Assembly (NCBI GenBank): GCA_025363505.1
Contig: JANYDV010000019.1
Span: 1-39,746, forward strand
Source of the DNA: Bacteroidota bacterium
GTDB taxonomy: Bacteria; Bacteroidota; Ignavibacteria; Palsa-1295
Length of the DNA: 39,746 bases
Direction: 5' to 3'
Below the pieces are notes generated by a model that was not told where the DNA came from, did not search any database, and was given only the letters and a program-made list of their open reading frames with translations. Both the position numbers and the translations under genes were made by a program. This document shows, piece after piece, positions 9,487 through 19,841 of the stretch. How positions within the stretch are numbered: position 1 is the stretch's first letter; every line of letters starts with the position of its first letter.

Positions 9487-9666
9487 GTATTACACAAAAT
9501 ATTACTAACAAAGATACCAATAAATCGAGATGGGATCCTCAGATTCTTGCCTCAGAGGCACACGAGATTATACATTCCGAAGTAATCTTAACGCTTCTAC
9601 TCCATTAGAACATTTGGTTCTTCGCTTGTTGTGAATGAAAATATCATTACATTTTTGAAGCAATAA

Positions 9667-9694
9667 AAAAGGGCAGTGTTTGCACCGCCCTTTT
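9667..9694 (-). terminator. Intrinsic terminator downstream of the LivK-type gene
   Basis: AAAAGGGC.GTG TTTG CAC.GCCCTTTT hairpin flanked by A/T runs. Confidence 0.7.
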
Positions 9695-9713
9695 GATCGT
9701 AATAGAAACAAGT

Positions 9714-10922
9714 TTATTTCGCGGGGGCTGTCACCGGAGTGTCGCCGGTTTTGAAGTCGGTTTGTGTTTCGCCGTTTGGTCCAATACGTTGTGCGAAGTG
9801 ATATTTACCATTAACAATTTTTAGAATGGTGATCGGTTTTTCTGCATTTCGTTGTGCATTGAGGGTGATCTTGCCGGTGACGCCGTTAAAGTCTTTTGTT
9901 GCAGCGATAGCATCACGAAGCTTAGCAGCATCGGTTGAGCCGGCACGGGTGATCGCTTGGGTTAAAATGCGAGCCGCATCATAGCCAAGAGCTGCCATAG
10001 CATCCGGATCTTTTTGGAATTTGGCTTTATATTTCGTTACGAAATTTTGAACCGCTGCATCCGGATCTTCGACCGAGAAGTGATTGGAAAGATAGGTGTT
10101 GTTGAACTGTTGTTCGGCACCTTTGGTGAGTTCGTCGGAGTCCCAACCGTCGCCACCCAATAGCGGCACGGTGATGCCAAGCTCACGAGCCTGACGAACG
10201 ATCAACGATACTTCATTATAATATCCGGGAATAAAAATCACATCGGGGTTGGTAGCACGAATAGATGTCAAAGCAGAGCGGAAATCTTTATCACCCGATG
10301 AGTAGGCTTGCTCGCTGACGACATCGCCACCGCTTTTACGGAATGTCTCACGGAATGCATTCGCCAAACCGATAGAGTAATCTTGTTTGGTATCTTGCAA
10401 TACAGCAGCGCGTTTTGCACCAAGCGATTTTTTTGCAAACGATGCAAGGGCATTGCCTTGGAATGGATCAATAAAACAAATACGGAAAATATAATCGCCG
10501 ATTTTCGTAACGTCTTCGTTAGTCGAAGCCGGTGAAATCATCGGGATTTTACTTTGCTGGGCAATCGGTCCGCCGGCTTTCGAACGGCTCGAAGCAACTT
10601 CGCCGAGCAACGCGATCACTTTGTCGCGGTTGATCAATTTTTGTACAGCAGCAGTAGCATCTTCGGTCTTTGATTGGTCGTCCTCACTTTTGAGTACGAT
10701 TTTCTTTCCGATGATTCCGCCGCCCTGATTAATTTCGTCAATCGCCAGTACCGCACCGGCATGAACCGACTGCCCAAATGTGGCAGTCTGTCCGGTCATC
10801 GAGGCATATTCTCCGATGATAATATCATTGCCTTCGGCGACACCTTCTTTTTTGCAAGACGAGAGAAACGTTGCTGATGTAAGTACAACAACAGCGGTAA
10901 CAACTGAAAAATATTTATTCAT
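9714..10922 (-). CDS. livK: Branched-chain amino acid ABC transporter substrate-binding lipoprotein, LivK type
   Basis: Start at MNKYFSVVTAVVVLTSATFLSSCKKEG (lipobox-like LSSC); IIIGEYASMTGQTATFGQSVHAGAVLAIDEINQGGGIIGKKI...PMISPASTNEDVTKIGDYIFRICFIDPFQG. Confidence 0.85.
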   Translation of the reverse strand: MNKYFSVVTAVVVLTSATFLSSCKKEGVAEGNDIIIGEYASMTGQTATFGQSVHAGAVLAIDEINQGGGIIGKKIVLKSEDDQSKTEDATAAVQKLINRDKVIALLGEVASSRSKAGGPIAQQSKIPMISPASTNEDVTKIGDYIFRICFIDPFQGNALASFAKKSLGAKRAAVLQDTKQDYSIGLANAFRETFRKSGGDVVSEQAYSSGDKDFRSALTSIRATNPDVIFIPGYYNEVSLIVRQARELGITVPLLGGDGWDSDELTKGAEQQFNNTYLSNHFSVEDPDAAVQNFVTKYKAKFQKDPDAMAALGYDAARILTQAITRAGSTDAAKLRDAIAATKDFNGVTGKITLNAQRNAEKPITILKIVNGKYHFAQRIGPNGETQTDFKTGDTPVTAPAK

Positions 10923-11002
10923 ACGATGGTTTTCATTAAAAAAATGATAACAGGATAAAAGTAACTTCGCAATGCTCCGGAACATTCCGTATATCACCGA
11001 TC

Positions 11003-11653
11003 TTATTGTACACCCAATTTCTTGAGTGTCTTGCCATATTGTGTCGTCGGATACTCGGCGCGAAGGCGGTCGTACCACATCGAAGCTGCTTGAGTATTGC
11101 CAATGGTATAATTTGCACGAGCCAGTTTATAAAATGCTTGCTCACGCTTATAATTGGGTCCGGCTTTGGTGGTATATTCAAAGTAGGGCAATGCATCGGC
11201 ATATCTGCCGAGCGCATAGTAGCTTTCGCCGATCCAGTAATAGGAATTCGGTACTAATTCCGGTGGGCGGCCGCTGGTTGCGATCTGTGATAGTAAGCCG
11301 ATCGATCGGTCATAGTCGCCACCATTAAATGCTGCAAGTGCTGCTTCATAATTAGAGTAAGCTGTCAAGTCGGGGCGAGGGACATAATTCGCACCCCACG
11401 GAGTACGTGGGTAGTCTTCGGATTTGATATGTGCAACATCAAGTTCGGAGGCGGAAAGTGCATTCACTTTTGCAAGGACACTATCAGCACGATTCATTAC
11501 TTGCGCCGCTGTGGGCGAGTTCGATGGTGGTGTGGTTGGTTTTTGTTGCTGTTTTGTATTCTTAGCAGTTTTTGCACCCCTCGGTCTGCAAGAGTCGCAA
11601 CTGACAATCAAGACTACACAAAGGAGCAAGAGAGAAAAGCGATTGATGTTCAT
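11003..11653 (-). CDS. YbgF/CpoB-like tetratricopeptide lipoprotein
   Basis: Lipobox-like VLIVSCDSC; TPR-like text YEAALAAFNGGDYDRSIGLLSQI...NSYYWIGESYYALGRYADALPYFEY...RAEYPTTQYGKTLKKLG. Confidence 0.65.
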   Translation of the reverse strand: MNINRFSLLLLCVVLIVSCDSCRPRGAKTAKNTKQQQKPTTPPSNSPTAAQVMNRADSVLAKVNALSASELDVAHIKSEDYPRTPWGANYVPRPDLTAYSNYEAALAAFNGGDYDRSIGLLSQIATSGRPPELVPNSYYWIGESYYALGRYADALPYFEYTTKAGPNYKREQAFYKLARANYTIGNTQAASMWYDRLRAEYPTTQYGKTLKKLGVQ

Positions 11654-11665
11654 ACGTTTGCTCCT

Positions 11666-12505
11666 TTAATAAAGATTAATCTTAAAACCAAGACTGAGTG
11701 CAACATTTGATCCCGTACGAGCAGGGTCGCCGGTGGTTTTAGCAACGGTACTTGTTCCGTCGAACGATGTGTAAGTATATTGGTAGATATAATTAGTAAC
11801 CTCACTCAAGCGAAGTTGTGCAAATAAGTCTATCGCACTATTTCCGTCTTCCGGTGAATACAGCAGTGGCAACTCCATACCAATAGCACCATAGAGTTCA
11901 AACGGCAATGGCGGATCGTAAGTAACTTTTGCAGTTTGAGTCGAATTTGAATAGGAAATATTATCCTCATAGATACCTTTGATATGAATACCACCACCGA
12001 CACCGATATAAACCGAGGGCAACCCTGCGCCAAACGATGTCCGGGCATTAAAGCCAAGGGTGATTGGAATATAGGTACTCGTACGAGTGGTGGTCACAAA
12101 ACCGCCCGAGGGAAGTTGATCGTTGGTGGTACCACCGATCGAAAGATGATAGCCGGTTGCAAATTCGAGTTCAAGCCCGACATACGGTATCTTTTCAGGT
12201 CCGTAGGCTTCGCCATCGGAATTGAGCAAATCAATAGGAAGCAATGGGATATCAAATGCCATATCCATCTTTGCCCCTTGACCGGTGCTCCAAAAGATTT
12301 TGTCGGCTCCGTTGTTGCCATATAATTGTCTGCCCCGACCGAGCCCATAGCCCCCGGAAAGTTTTACTGAAAAGAGTGTCGGCAGTGTCGAGCTTTCCTG
12401 AGGATCAAGCACATCGCCTTGTTCTTGTGCCGATGCCACTGAGCTAAGCGAGATGATCGCACAGCAGAATGTCAGGACAACGATGAATTTTGAATGGTTC
12501 TTCAT
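11666..12505 (-). CDS. Outer-membrane beta-barrel protein
   Basis: Signal peptide (ISLSSVASAQEQ), alternating amphipathic strands, aromatic C-terminus SNVALSLGFKINLY. Confidence 0.55.
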   Translation of the reverse strand: MKNHSKFIVVLTFCCAIISLSSVASAQEQGDVLDPQESSTLPTLFSVKLSGGYGLGRGRQLYGNNGADKIFWSTGQGAKMDMAFDIPLLPIDLLNSDGEAYGPEKIPYVGLELEFATGYHLSIGGTTNDQLPSGGFVTTTRTSTYIPITLGFNARTSFGAGLPSVYIGVGGGIHIKGIYEDNISYSNSTQTAKVTYDPPLPFELYGAIGMELPLLYSPEDGNSAIDLFAQLRLSEVTNYIYQYTYTSFDGTSTVAKTTGDPARTGSNVALSLGFKINLY

Positions 12506-12517
12506 TGCTAATATCAG

Positions 12518-13282
12518 TTAATTTAATTTCTTGAGCCGAGCTTCTGCTCTTGCCCGGTACTCAGTATCGGGAAACGAAAGCAATAAACGCTGATAGGCAG
12601 CTTTTGCATTCGTACGTTCGCCCATTTTTTCATAAGCTGCGGCGATCTTAAATTCAGCATCATCGGCTTTCATTGATTCCGGAAAATTATCTAACAATTC
12701 GTGAAATGCTCTGATCGATTCGCTATACTCGCCCATTGCATACAGCGATTCGCCTTTCCAATAAAGATAATTCGGCGCAAGTGGTGAGCTGCGGTCTTTC
12801 CGATAAAGATCATCAAATGCAGTTAGTGCATCATTATATTTGCCGTTATTAAATTGTCTCAGCGCAGAAGTATATTCGTCATTTTGCGGTGTGGTTGTCA
12901 CCATAGCCTGTGGTGGCGGTATCGGAGCACCGGTGACATTACGATCGGGCTGAGCTTGCTGGAGAGAGCCGGATGGCGGAAGTGACGGAGCTGTAACTTG
13001 ATTGCCATTGAGTGCTCGTTCTTCGATGATACTCTTTAGCTTCATTATCTCACGCTCAAGCTCGGAGATGCGTTTGCGATCTTGACTGATGATGCCTGAC
13101 ATAGTATCAACAACCGTAATGAGCTTGTTTTGCACCATCAAGAGCGAATCCATCATTTTGGTTTGAGACGCTACTGCACCTTTGGCTTGCGACTGATCCC
13201 CGCGACGGGTCTGTTGCGAAGGACGACATCCGGAGATCACAACCAGTGCCGTAAGAAATACTAACGTCGATCTAATGGTCAT
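12518..13282 (-). CDS. YbgF/CpoB-like tetratricopeptide lipoprotein with coiled-coil segment
   Basis: Lipobox-like VVISGC; coiled-coil-like RISELEREIMKLKSIIEER; YTSALRQFNNGKYNDALTAFDDLYR...PNYLYWKGESLYAMGEYSESIRAFHELLDNFP...AYQRLLLSFPDTEYRARAEARLKKLN. Confidence 0.75.
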   Translation of the reverse strand: MTIRSTLVFLTALVVISGCRPSQQTRRGDQSQAKGAVASQTKMMDSLLMVQNKLITVVDTMSGIISQDRKRISELEREIMKLKSIIEERALNGNQVTAPSLPPSGSLQQAQPDRNVTGAPIPPPQAMVTTTPQNDEYTSALRQFNNGKYNDALTAFDDLYRKDRSSPLAPNYLYWKGESLYAMGEYSESIRAFHELLDNFPESMKADDAEFKIAAAYEKMGERTNAKAAYQRLLLSFPDTEYRARAEARLKKLN

Positions 13283-13452
13283 ATTGTAACTATAAATATA
13301 CCAAAATTCTATCAGGGTAGAAATCCCTTACAAAACAATATAAACAAATCTACGAAGGAAAACCCCAACTCAGCCGTGAAGAAGCCCTAAATCTTTGTTT
13401 GCGAATTTGATGTGGGGTTATCTTTCCATTGGTATTTTTGTTAGACACAACT

Positions 13453-14862
13453 ATGCGCGCAAATCAACGAACGATAAAAAAGGTCGTACGGCTCGAAGGT
13501 GTCGGTCTTCATACCGGCAATTCCTGTACGATGGAGTTTCACCCTGCGGCTGCCGATTACGGTATTCGCTTTGTCCGTCGCGATCTCGAAGGCGTACCGG
13601 AAATACCGGCTCTAGCAGATTTCGTCACGGATATTTCTCGTGGGACTACCCTCTCACATAACGGGGCAAGTGTTCATACGGTCGAACACGTCTTAGCCGC
13701 CGTAGTTGGCTTGGAGATAGATAACCTTCGGATTGAACTCACTGCAAATGAGCCTCCTGTCGGAGATGGCAGTGCCACACCCTATGTTGACTCATTGCTC
13801 AGCGCAGAATTTGAAGAGCAAGACGCGCCACGAGGTTATCTGGTCATTGACAGCACCATCTCTTACTCCAACGAAGAAAAGGGCGTAGAGATCGTCGCAT
13901 TGCCGTTGCCGAACGATTACCGGATGACAGTGATGGTTGATTATAATAATCCCGCACTCGGCAGCCAGCATACGGGGTTGTTCTCGCTCGAAAAGGAATT
14001 TATTACTGATTTTGCCCCTTCACGGACGTTCTGCTTCTTGCACGAAGTCGAAATGCTTCGCGATCAAGGACTGATAAAAGGCGGCAATCTTGATAATGCA
14101 ATTGTCATCGTTGATGGAAATCCGACCCAAGCAACAATAGATGCACTGACAAAACGTTTGGGTCTTGAAGGCTCTGTCATCTTAGGTCAGCATGGTACAC
14201 TGAATAATAAACCACTTCGTTTCAAGAACGAACCGGCTCGTCACAAACTCCTTGACCTTCTTGGTGATCTAGCGCTCGTGGGGGCTCCCATACAAGCACA
14301 GATCTTGGCTGCCCGACCGGGGCATGCATCGAATGTAGAGTTTGCAAAAAAACTTCGGACAATCTTAAAGAAGAAAAAGCATCTAAAGAAATATACTCCC
14401 GGTGCACCGATCTTTGACATCACTGCGATCGAGCGCATTATGCCGCATCGCTATCCCTTCTTACTGGTTGATCGAATTCTTGAACTTGACCTTGAGCCCG
14501 GCGCCGAGCGCATTGTGGGCATTAAGAATGTCACCTATAACGAGCCATTTTTCACCGGACATTTCCCCGGCAATCCTATTATGCCCGGTGTGCTCATTCT
14601 CGAAGCAATGGCACAAACCGGTGGAATGCTAATGCTTGGTTCGCTGGGCGACCCAAGCTCGAAGTTGGTATATTTTATGGCGATCGACAAAGCTAAATTT
14701 CGTAAGCCTGTCACACCCGGCGATCAATTAGTCTTCGAAGTAAAGTTGATTCGCAACAGAGGAAAATCTTTTCAACTCTCCGGACAAGCGTTTGTCGATA
14801 ACCAACTTGTCGCCGAAGCCGAGTTAATGGCTGCCATTGTTGATCGTGAGGAAGCGAAATAG
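13453..14862 (+). CDS. lpxC-fabZ: Bifunctional UDP-3-O-acyl-N-acetylglucosamine deacetylase / (3R)-hydroxyacyl-ACP dehydratase (LpxC-FabZ fusion)
   Basis: N-half: [25 protein letters not shown]...[26 protein letters not shown]...[12 protein letters not shown]...[25 protein letters not shown]-half: [17 protein letters not shown]...[24 protein letters not shown] at 13453 preferred over TTG at 13429. Confidence 0.95.
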   Translation: MRANQRTIKKVVRLEGVGLHTGNSCTMEFHPAAADYGIRFVRRDLEGVPEIPALADFVTDISRGTTLSHNGASVHTVEHVLAAVVGLEIDNLRIELTANEPPVGDGSATPYVDSLLSAEFEEQDAPRGYLVIDSTISYSNEEKGVEIVALPLPNDYRMTVMVDYNNPALGSQHTGLFSLEKEFITDFAPSRTFCFLHEVEMLRDQGLIKGGNLDNAIVIVDGNPTQATIDALTKRLGLEGSVILGQHGTLNNKPLRFKNEPARHKLLDLLGDLALVGAPIQAQILAARPGHASNVEFAKKLRTILKKKKHLKKYTPGAPIFDITAIERIMPHRYPFLLVDRILELDLEPGAERIVGIKNVTYNEPFFTGHFPGNPIMPGVLILEAMAQTGGMLMLGSLGDPSSKLVYFMAIDKAKFRKPVTPGDQLVFEVKLIRNRGKSFQLSGQAFVDNQLVAEAELMAAIVDREEAK

Positions 14863-15674
14863 TGGCAACGAAGATCCATCCGACGGCAATTGTTAATCCC
14901 ACAGCAGAACTTGCTGATGGAGTAGAAATTGGTGCTTATGCAATCATTGATGGGGATGTAGTCATCGGCGAGGGAACGAGCATTTCACATCATGCTTTCA
15001 TCGCCTCGGGTGCACGAATCGGCAAAGAATGTGTGGTCCATCATAGCGCAGTTGTTGCAAATGTCCCACAGGATCTCAAATTCAGCGGTTCGGAAAAAAC
15101 GTATGTCGAGATTGGCGATCATACTACTATCAGAGAGTTTGCTACGATCCACAGAGCAACCGTTCATTCGACAACTTCAAAAGCCGGTACACACGACTCT
15201 ATCACCAAAGTGGGAAGTAATTGCTTAATTATGGCATATTCTCATATTGCACATGATTGTTTGATCGGCGATCACGTGATTCTTTCGAATGCCGTTCAAG
15301 TAGCCGGGCATTGCACGGTTGGTTCATTCGTAACGATCGGCGGTCTTACCGGTGTTCATCAATTCTCAATGATCGGTGCGTACTCAATGGTAGGTGCTGC
15401 GTTAATGCTCACCAAAGATGCACCGCCTTATTCGTTGATCGCAGACGAACCCCCGCGTTTTGTTGGTGTCAATAAAATCGGATTAGAGCGCCGAGGATTT
15501 ACGAAAGAGGCTATTCAGAACATTCGGGATGCATATAAAACTATTTATTTCGCAGGTTTGAATTTCACTGATGCAATGACTACCATCGAAACAAATCAGC
15601 ATTTGAATATTGCTGAGGTACAAGTGATCCTCGATTTTTATCGTAACTCCGATCGTGGTGTAATTGGCGGATAA
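14862..15674 (+). CDS. lpxA: Acyl-ACP--UDP-N-acetylglucosamine O-acyltransferase
   Basis: Hexapeptide repeats; KIHPTAIVNPTAELADGVEIGAYAII, VPQDLKFSG, TTIREFATIHRAT, LIMAYSHIAHDCLIGDHVILSNAVQVAGH; GTG start overlapping the upstream TAG. Confidence 0.93.
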   Translation: MATKIHPTAIVNPTAELADGVEIGAYAIIDGDVVIGEGTSISHHAFIASGARIGKECVVHHSAVVANVPQDLKFSGSEKTYVEIGDHTTIREFATIHRATVHSTTSKAGTHDSITKVGSNCLIMAYSHIAHDCLIGDHVILSNAVQVAGHCTVGSFVTIGGLTGVHQFSMIGAYSMVGAALMLTKDAPPYSLIADEPPRFVGVNKIGLERRGFTKEAIQNIRDAYKTIYFAGLNFTDAMTTIETNQHLNIAEVQVILDFYRNSDRGVIGG

Positions 15675-15737
15675 ACTCCTTCTTGATTAATTATACTTTA
15701 TTTTCATTTCCTTTTCTATTTCATTTCTTTTAAAAAC

Positions 15738-15771
15738 AAAAAAGCCCCACTCGTAATGAGCGGGGCTTTTT
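15738..15771. terminator. Bidirectional intrinsic terminator between convergent lpxA and T9SS protein genes
   Basis: AAAAAGCCCC.CTC GTAAT GAG.GGGGCTTTTT. Confidence 0.85.
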
Positions 15772-15791
15772 GTTAATGATCTCTTGAGCGA

Positions 15792-18700
15792 TTATTTCGA
15801 CAAGTTCATCTTACGGGTCGCTGTGTAGGATCCGCTATTGATCTTGTAGAGGTACGAACCACTTGCGAGTTCGTTACCGGCATCGTCTTTCGCGTCAAAA
15901 TGAACGGTTGTAGTACCGGTCTTGACATAACCATCGACAAGCGTACGGACGACCTGACCAAGCGTGTTATAGATCACGAGTTTGGTTGGTGCGCCTTCAG
16001 GCAATGTGAAGCTGATGTCAGTTGACGGATTGAACGGATTCGGATAGTTCTGTTCCAACGTAAAGTTCGTTGGAGCACCGATCTCAACATTAACCGTATT
16101 GGTGACATGTTGGCTACCATCAAGATCCATCTGGGTCAAGCGATAGGTATATGTACCAGGTGTGACGTTGCGATCAACGAATGAATATCCGGTTTCGGTA
16201 TTAGAGTTAACCTTACCATTGACGAATGAAATCTTTTCGAAGAATCCGTCAGCTTGGTCAACACGGCGGCGTTCTACGAAGAAGCCTTGGTTGTTCTTTT
16301 CCTGAGCGGTAGCCCATGTGAGAACAGCTTTGCCGTTATCGTTTTTGCCATGCAAGTAAGTAAGCTCGACCGGCAAGATACCGGTTTGGCTAACCATTGT
16401 ACGAATCATAGGATTGTACGAACCTGCATTGTTCCAATAGAACGGTGCAAAGAATCCATCTCCGCAAGGATTACAGATATAAGTACCCCATGCGAGGTAG
16501 TTGCTGAATGCCGATGGATACATCGGAGGCCAGAAGCCGCTACCCGGTGTCCAAAGTGCCCAGTTACCACTGTTGGCAATATTTTCCATTGCATAGACGC
16601 AAGAGATATCACCAATGTTGAGATCCTGACCAATATTCGTTCCGAACGGATCACTATAGATCGGCGGAATGATTGGTACCTGTGGGCTTGTGACAACGAT
16701 ACGACCACCACCACGAGAGATATCAGCACCCATAAAGTAGTTGTTCAAAGACAACTGACTTACAGAAGCCCAATAAATACCAGGTGCCAATACGATCGGA
16801 GTTGGGAAGTAATACGGCCAGTATTGATCGAAGAGCTGACCTTTACGGGTCTCTGGGATCAATGCATTGAATACGGTATCCTGTCCTGGGATACAGCTTC
16901 CTTCTTTACCCTTGAAGATCGTCAAACGGATCGGATCATCTGCCTGGTTACCGGCTGCGAAGTATACGCGAAGACCATAGAGAGTATCTTTGGTGATCAA
17001 ACGGAACTTCATAGCCATACTACCAGAAAGATCATGATAACCAACACCACGTGACTGTTGCTGTGAAATGATTCTTGCAGAACCACTACCTGATGCAGTC
17101 AAATCAACAAGTGCTGTTCCAGGAGCGTCGTTGCTACCGTCATCATAAGCAAATTCTTGCGGTGATCCCGGCTGACCGGCATCAAGGAAGAAGTCTGTGT
17201 ATGTACCATTATCCTGTGTATAAGAATCATACGAAGATGTAGCAAGGAATGCATGGATACGGAACATACCGCCCGTACCGGCATTCTGAGCATTCCAAGC
17301 CGGCATCGTGATTGTTGTATCAGTACCTGCGCGGAGCGAGGTAACAGTCTGCAACGCCCAATACACCGTGTTTTGGTTCGGATCAAGGATCTGAACGCGA
17401 ACAGGGAATGCGATAGCCACATCAGAAGAATTATTTGCTAAGTGCACATAGACCGGAAGCGAAACCGCTTGTGACATTGGTAAATGTGTGTAAGGCGTGA
17501 CAGCGCGAACCCACATTACTTCAATCTCTGGTTTACGTGGTACTTGCAAAGAAAGATTATCGACGAACCATGCATCCGGATCATCATCCGGAGGATATGC
17601 GCCGTTATCGTTTGCCTTCAAGCGAAGACGGAAACGGAAATTATTCGTCAAATAAGTAAATGACGGAGTACTGAATGCATCGAGACGTACACTATAGTGC
17701 TGGAACTCGAAATCATTACCACCATCAATCTGACCAACTTGTACCCAACCACCCGCTGACGGGTTACAGGCAGGCTCAGCAGGTTTTTTGAATTCGATAA
17801 TCATTGAATCACCGGCACGAACTACTGAGTTGCTGGAGTTCAACATTGTTTTTTCCGCACCCTGAAGTACGTTTCCATCCCAATAGAGTGGGAAGTTGAT
17901 CTTACCGGTTCTCTGATAATCAAAAGCAACAGAGCCTTTGGTCTGACCACCGATATTGAACGGGAAGCTGATGAGTGTATCACCGGTACGTGTACCGCTG
18001 TAAATATTACCAGCTTGATCAAGACGATCGAACATAATCACAGGATCCAACATTTGGTTGGTTCCTACGCCGCTACCTGCTTCATAACGTGGTGGTGGCG
18101 GATCAAAAGTATTAATATCACCTTCTTCTACGGTCGGTCCGATAGCAACCCACTTCGTTTGGTCAGGAAGTGCAAAGTTGATCGTTGCAGCGTAGTTATC
18201 TGAAGGATCGTTAAACGGAAGTGCTGTTGTACGAATACCGAATACACGAATACAAACGGTATCGTCAAAAGGCCAACGGTCACCGATATAGTTATCGTTA
18301 CCATCATAGCTCGTAGCAACTGCGCAAGCATTGAAGGTTCCGAGCTGGTTCAAGATGTTCGGGTTGGTTGCATAGGTAGCAAAATCACCCGTTGCAGTTG
18401 AAACCTGACCTGAAGGTAATACACTATTAAGGGTAAACACACGACCATATACAGCAACGCCTGTTACAACGTTACGAATCTGGAATTTCACTTTGAACGT
18501 TTGCGTGTTCAAACTGACGTTCTTGTATGTTGCCTTCGGAGCGACTGTTGTTCCGAGACAGATCTCGTAGTTACGTGTCGGGAAATCAACTGAGATAGCG
18601 CGAACAATGTTTTTCCAACGAACAAGCTTTACAGCATACTGTCCGCCTTGTTTGAAATCTTTGTTACAAATCTTACAATTGATATTCGATGTTGCATCCC

Positions 18701-19607
18701 AACGACCTTTACCAGAATGGGTTCCGGTATTGACCGATGTGAATTCTGCACGGGTCTCATTCATTACACCGATTGTTGAGTTGCGCTGGAATACACGAGC
18801 AGCAGTAACAACAGGCAATGTAAAGATCTGACCGGCGAACGGACCATAGTTGATCTGAACGCTTGAGTCAGTACGAGTAAATACGACCTGCATCTTTTGG
18901 ATGAACAGAGCATCTCTACCACGACCGTTTTCGATGAAGTTCTGATGACCAGATAACGTGCTCATACGTAAATTATAAAAATTTACATAGAATGTATCAA
19001 GCGCAGGGCTGGTACGAACGTAGACTTTTGTTGAGTCATTGCCGGTGACGAATGCAAGATCAGCAAACATTGCAGCAATGATACCTTGAGGAACTCCGCT
19101 CGGCGTATTCTTCATATCAGCGATCGGAGACTGTTTATTCGGCTGTGAATATAACGGTGGCGAACCGGCTAAGCCTTCAGAACGTGGACGGAACCCAAGA
19201 TACCCATTTGAAGAAATGGTGACCGAGTCATAATTTTGACTAAAGAAATTAAAGGTAAATCCGATAGGAAGCGGACCTGCCAAGCAATTGTCAATAGTAT
19301 CCATCGTGTTGAGATTCGCGACTTGATCCGGACGATAGAAGAAATAATTCTGTTCGCCTGGAGCAGAGAACTGACGCGGACCGCTTCTGACACGATGCCA
19401 GAGGAAAGGTTGATACGAAGTATCAACAAAGTAATAGTTCGGGCGCCATGGCAATGGAGCGTCATCGTCCGTATCAACAGCATAGTAGCCTGTTGAAAGA
19501 ACGTTGGGCTCACCGCGGCGGCTTCCCTGCGCAAACGAACGATCTGCTCCGAAAAGCATTACGCTCACCAACGCCAGAAGTGCAAGAGATAGTAGCCGAT
19601 TTTTCAT
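15792..19607 (-). CDS. Large secreted protein with T9SS type A C-terminal sorting domain (1271 aa)
   Basis: Signal peptide MKNRLLSLALLALVSVMLFGADRSFAQ; C-terminal FTLEQNYPNPFNPSTDISFTLPEGAPTKLVIYNTLGQVVRTLVDGYVKTGTTTVHFDAKDDAGNELASGSYLYKINSGSYTATRKMNLSK. Confidence 0.88.
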   Translation of the reverse strand: MKNRLLSLALLALVSVMLFGADRSFAQGSRRGEPNVLSTGYYAVDTDDDAPLPWRPNYYFVDTSYQPFLWHRVRSGPRQFSAPGEQNYFFYRPDQVANLNTMDTIDNCLAGPLPIGFTFNFFSQNYDSVTISSNGYLGFRPRSEGLAGSPPLYSQPNKQSPIADMKNTPSGVPQGIIAAMFADLAFVTGNDSTKVYVRTSPALDTFYVNFYNLRMSTLSGHQNFIENGRGRDALFIQKMQVVFTRTDSSVQINYGPFAGQIFTLPVVTAARVFQRNSTIGVMNETRAEFTSVNTGTHSGKGRWDATSNINCKICNKDFKQGGQYAVKLVRWKNIVRAISVDFPTRNYEICLGTTVAPKATYKNVSLNTQTFKVKFQIRNVVTGVAVYGRVFTLNSVLPSGQVSTATGDFATYATNPNILNQLGTFNACAVATSYDGNDNYIGDRWPFDDTVCIRVFGIRTTALPFNDPSDNYAATINFALPDQTKWVAIGPTVEEGDINTFDPPPPRYEAGSGVGTNQMLDPVIMFDRLDQAGNIYSGTRTGDTLISFPFNIGGQTKGSVAFDYQRTGKINFPLYWDGNVLQGAEKTMLNSSNSVVRAGDSMIIEFKKPAEPACNPSAGGWVQVGQIDGGNDFEFQHYSVRLDAFSTPSFTYLTNNFRFRLRLKANDNGAYPPDDDPDAWFVDNLSLQVPRKPEIEVMWVRAVTPYTHLPMSQAVSLPVYVHLANNSSDVAIAFPVRVQILDPNQNTVYWALQTVTSLRAGTDTTITMPAWNAQNAGTGGMFRIHAFLATSSYDSYTQDNGTYTDFFLDAGQPGSPQEFAYDDGSNDAPGTALVDLTASGSGSARIISQQQSRGVGYHDLSGSMAMKFRLITKDTLYGLRVYFAAGNQADDPIRLTIFKGKEGSCIPGQDTVFNALIPETRKGQLFDQYWPYYFPTPIVLAPGIYWASVSQLSLNNYFMGADISRGGGRIVVTSPQVPIIPPIYSDPFGTNIGQDLNIGDISCVYAMENIANSGNWALWTPGSGFWPPMYPSAFSNYLAWGTYICNPCGDGFFAPFYWNNAGSYNPMIRTMVSQTGILPVELTYLHGKNDNGKAVLTWATAQEKNNQGFFVERRRVDQADGFFEKISFVNGKVNSNTETGYSFVDRNVTPGTYTYRLTQMDLDGSQHVTNTVNVEIGAPTNFTLEQNYPNPFNPSTDISFTLPEGAPTKLVIYNTLGQVVRTLVDGYVKTGTTTVHFDAKDDAGNELASGSYLYKINSGSYTATRKMNLSK

Positions 19608-19841
19608 CTTGTTCTGTGATTAATTGTACTGATGAAGTTATGAATTAGAAAATTTTCGTGCCTTAAGACCCAATGATCATCCAGTACAGTTTAGGATCAT
19701 TCAAGTCAAAAAACCCGTTTCGTGGCTTTATTCACCGATTTCCGTGTGGAGCAGGCGAATTTTGAAATACTAAAATACGCAAAAAACTCTACCCCACCAT
19801 ACAAAAGACCACTTGACCCCCAAAAGGTTACAAACTATTTT

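Noticed and set aside
9487-9713. Possible RNA gene or ORF between livH and livK
   Set aside because: No cloverleaf or convincing ORF; only the terminator hairpin is supportable.
16254-17054. 266-aa plus-strand ORF antisense to the large T9SS protein gene
   Set aside because: Shadow frame of a strongly supported CDS; no recognisable motifs.
19608-19841. Imperfect GATC-containing inverted repeats (AATGATCATCC...GGATCATT) upstream of the T9SS protein gene
   Set aside because: Pairing is short and imperfect; not enough to claim an operator.
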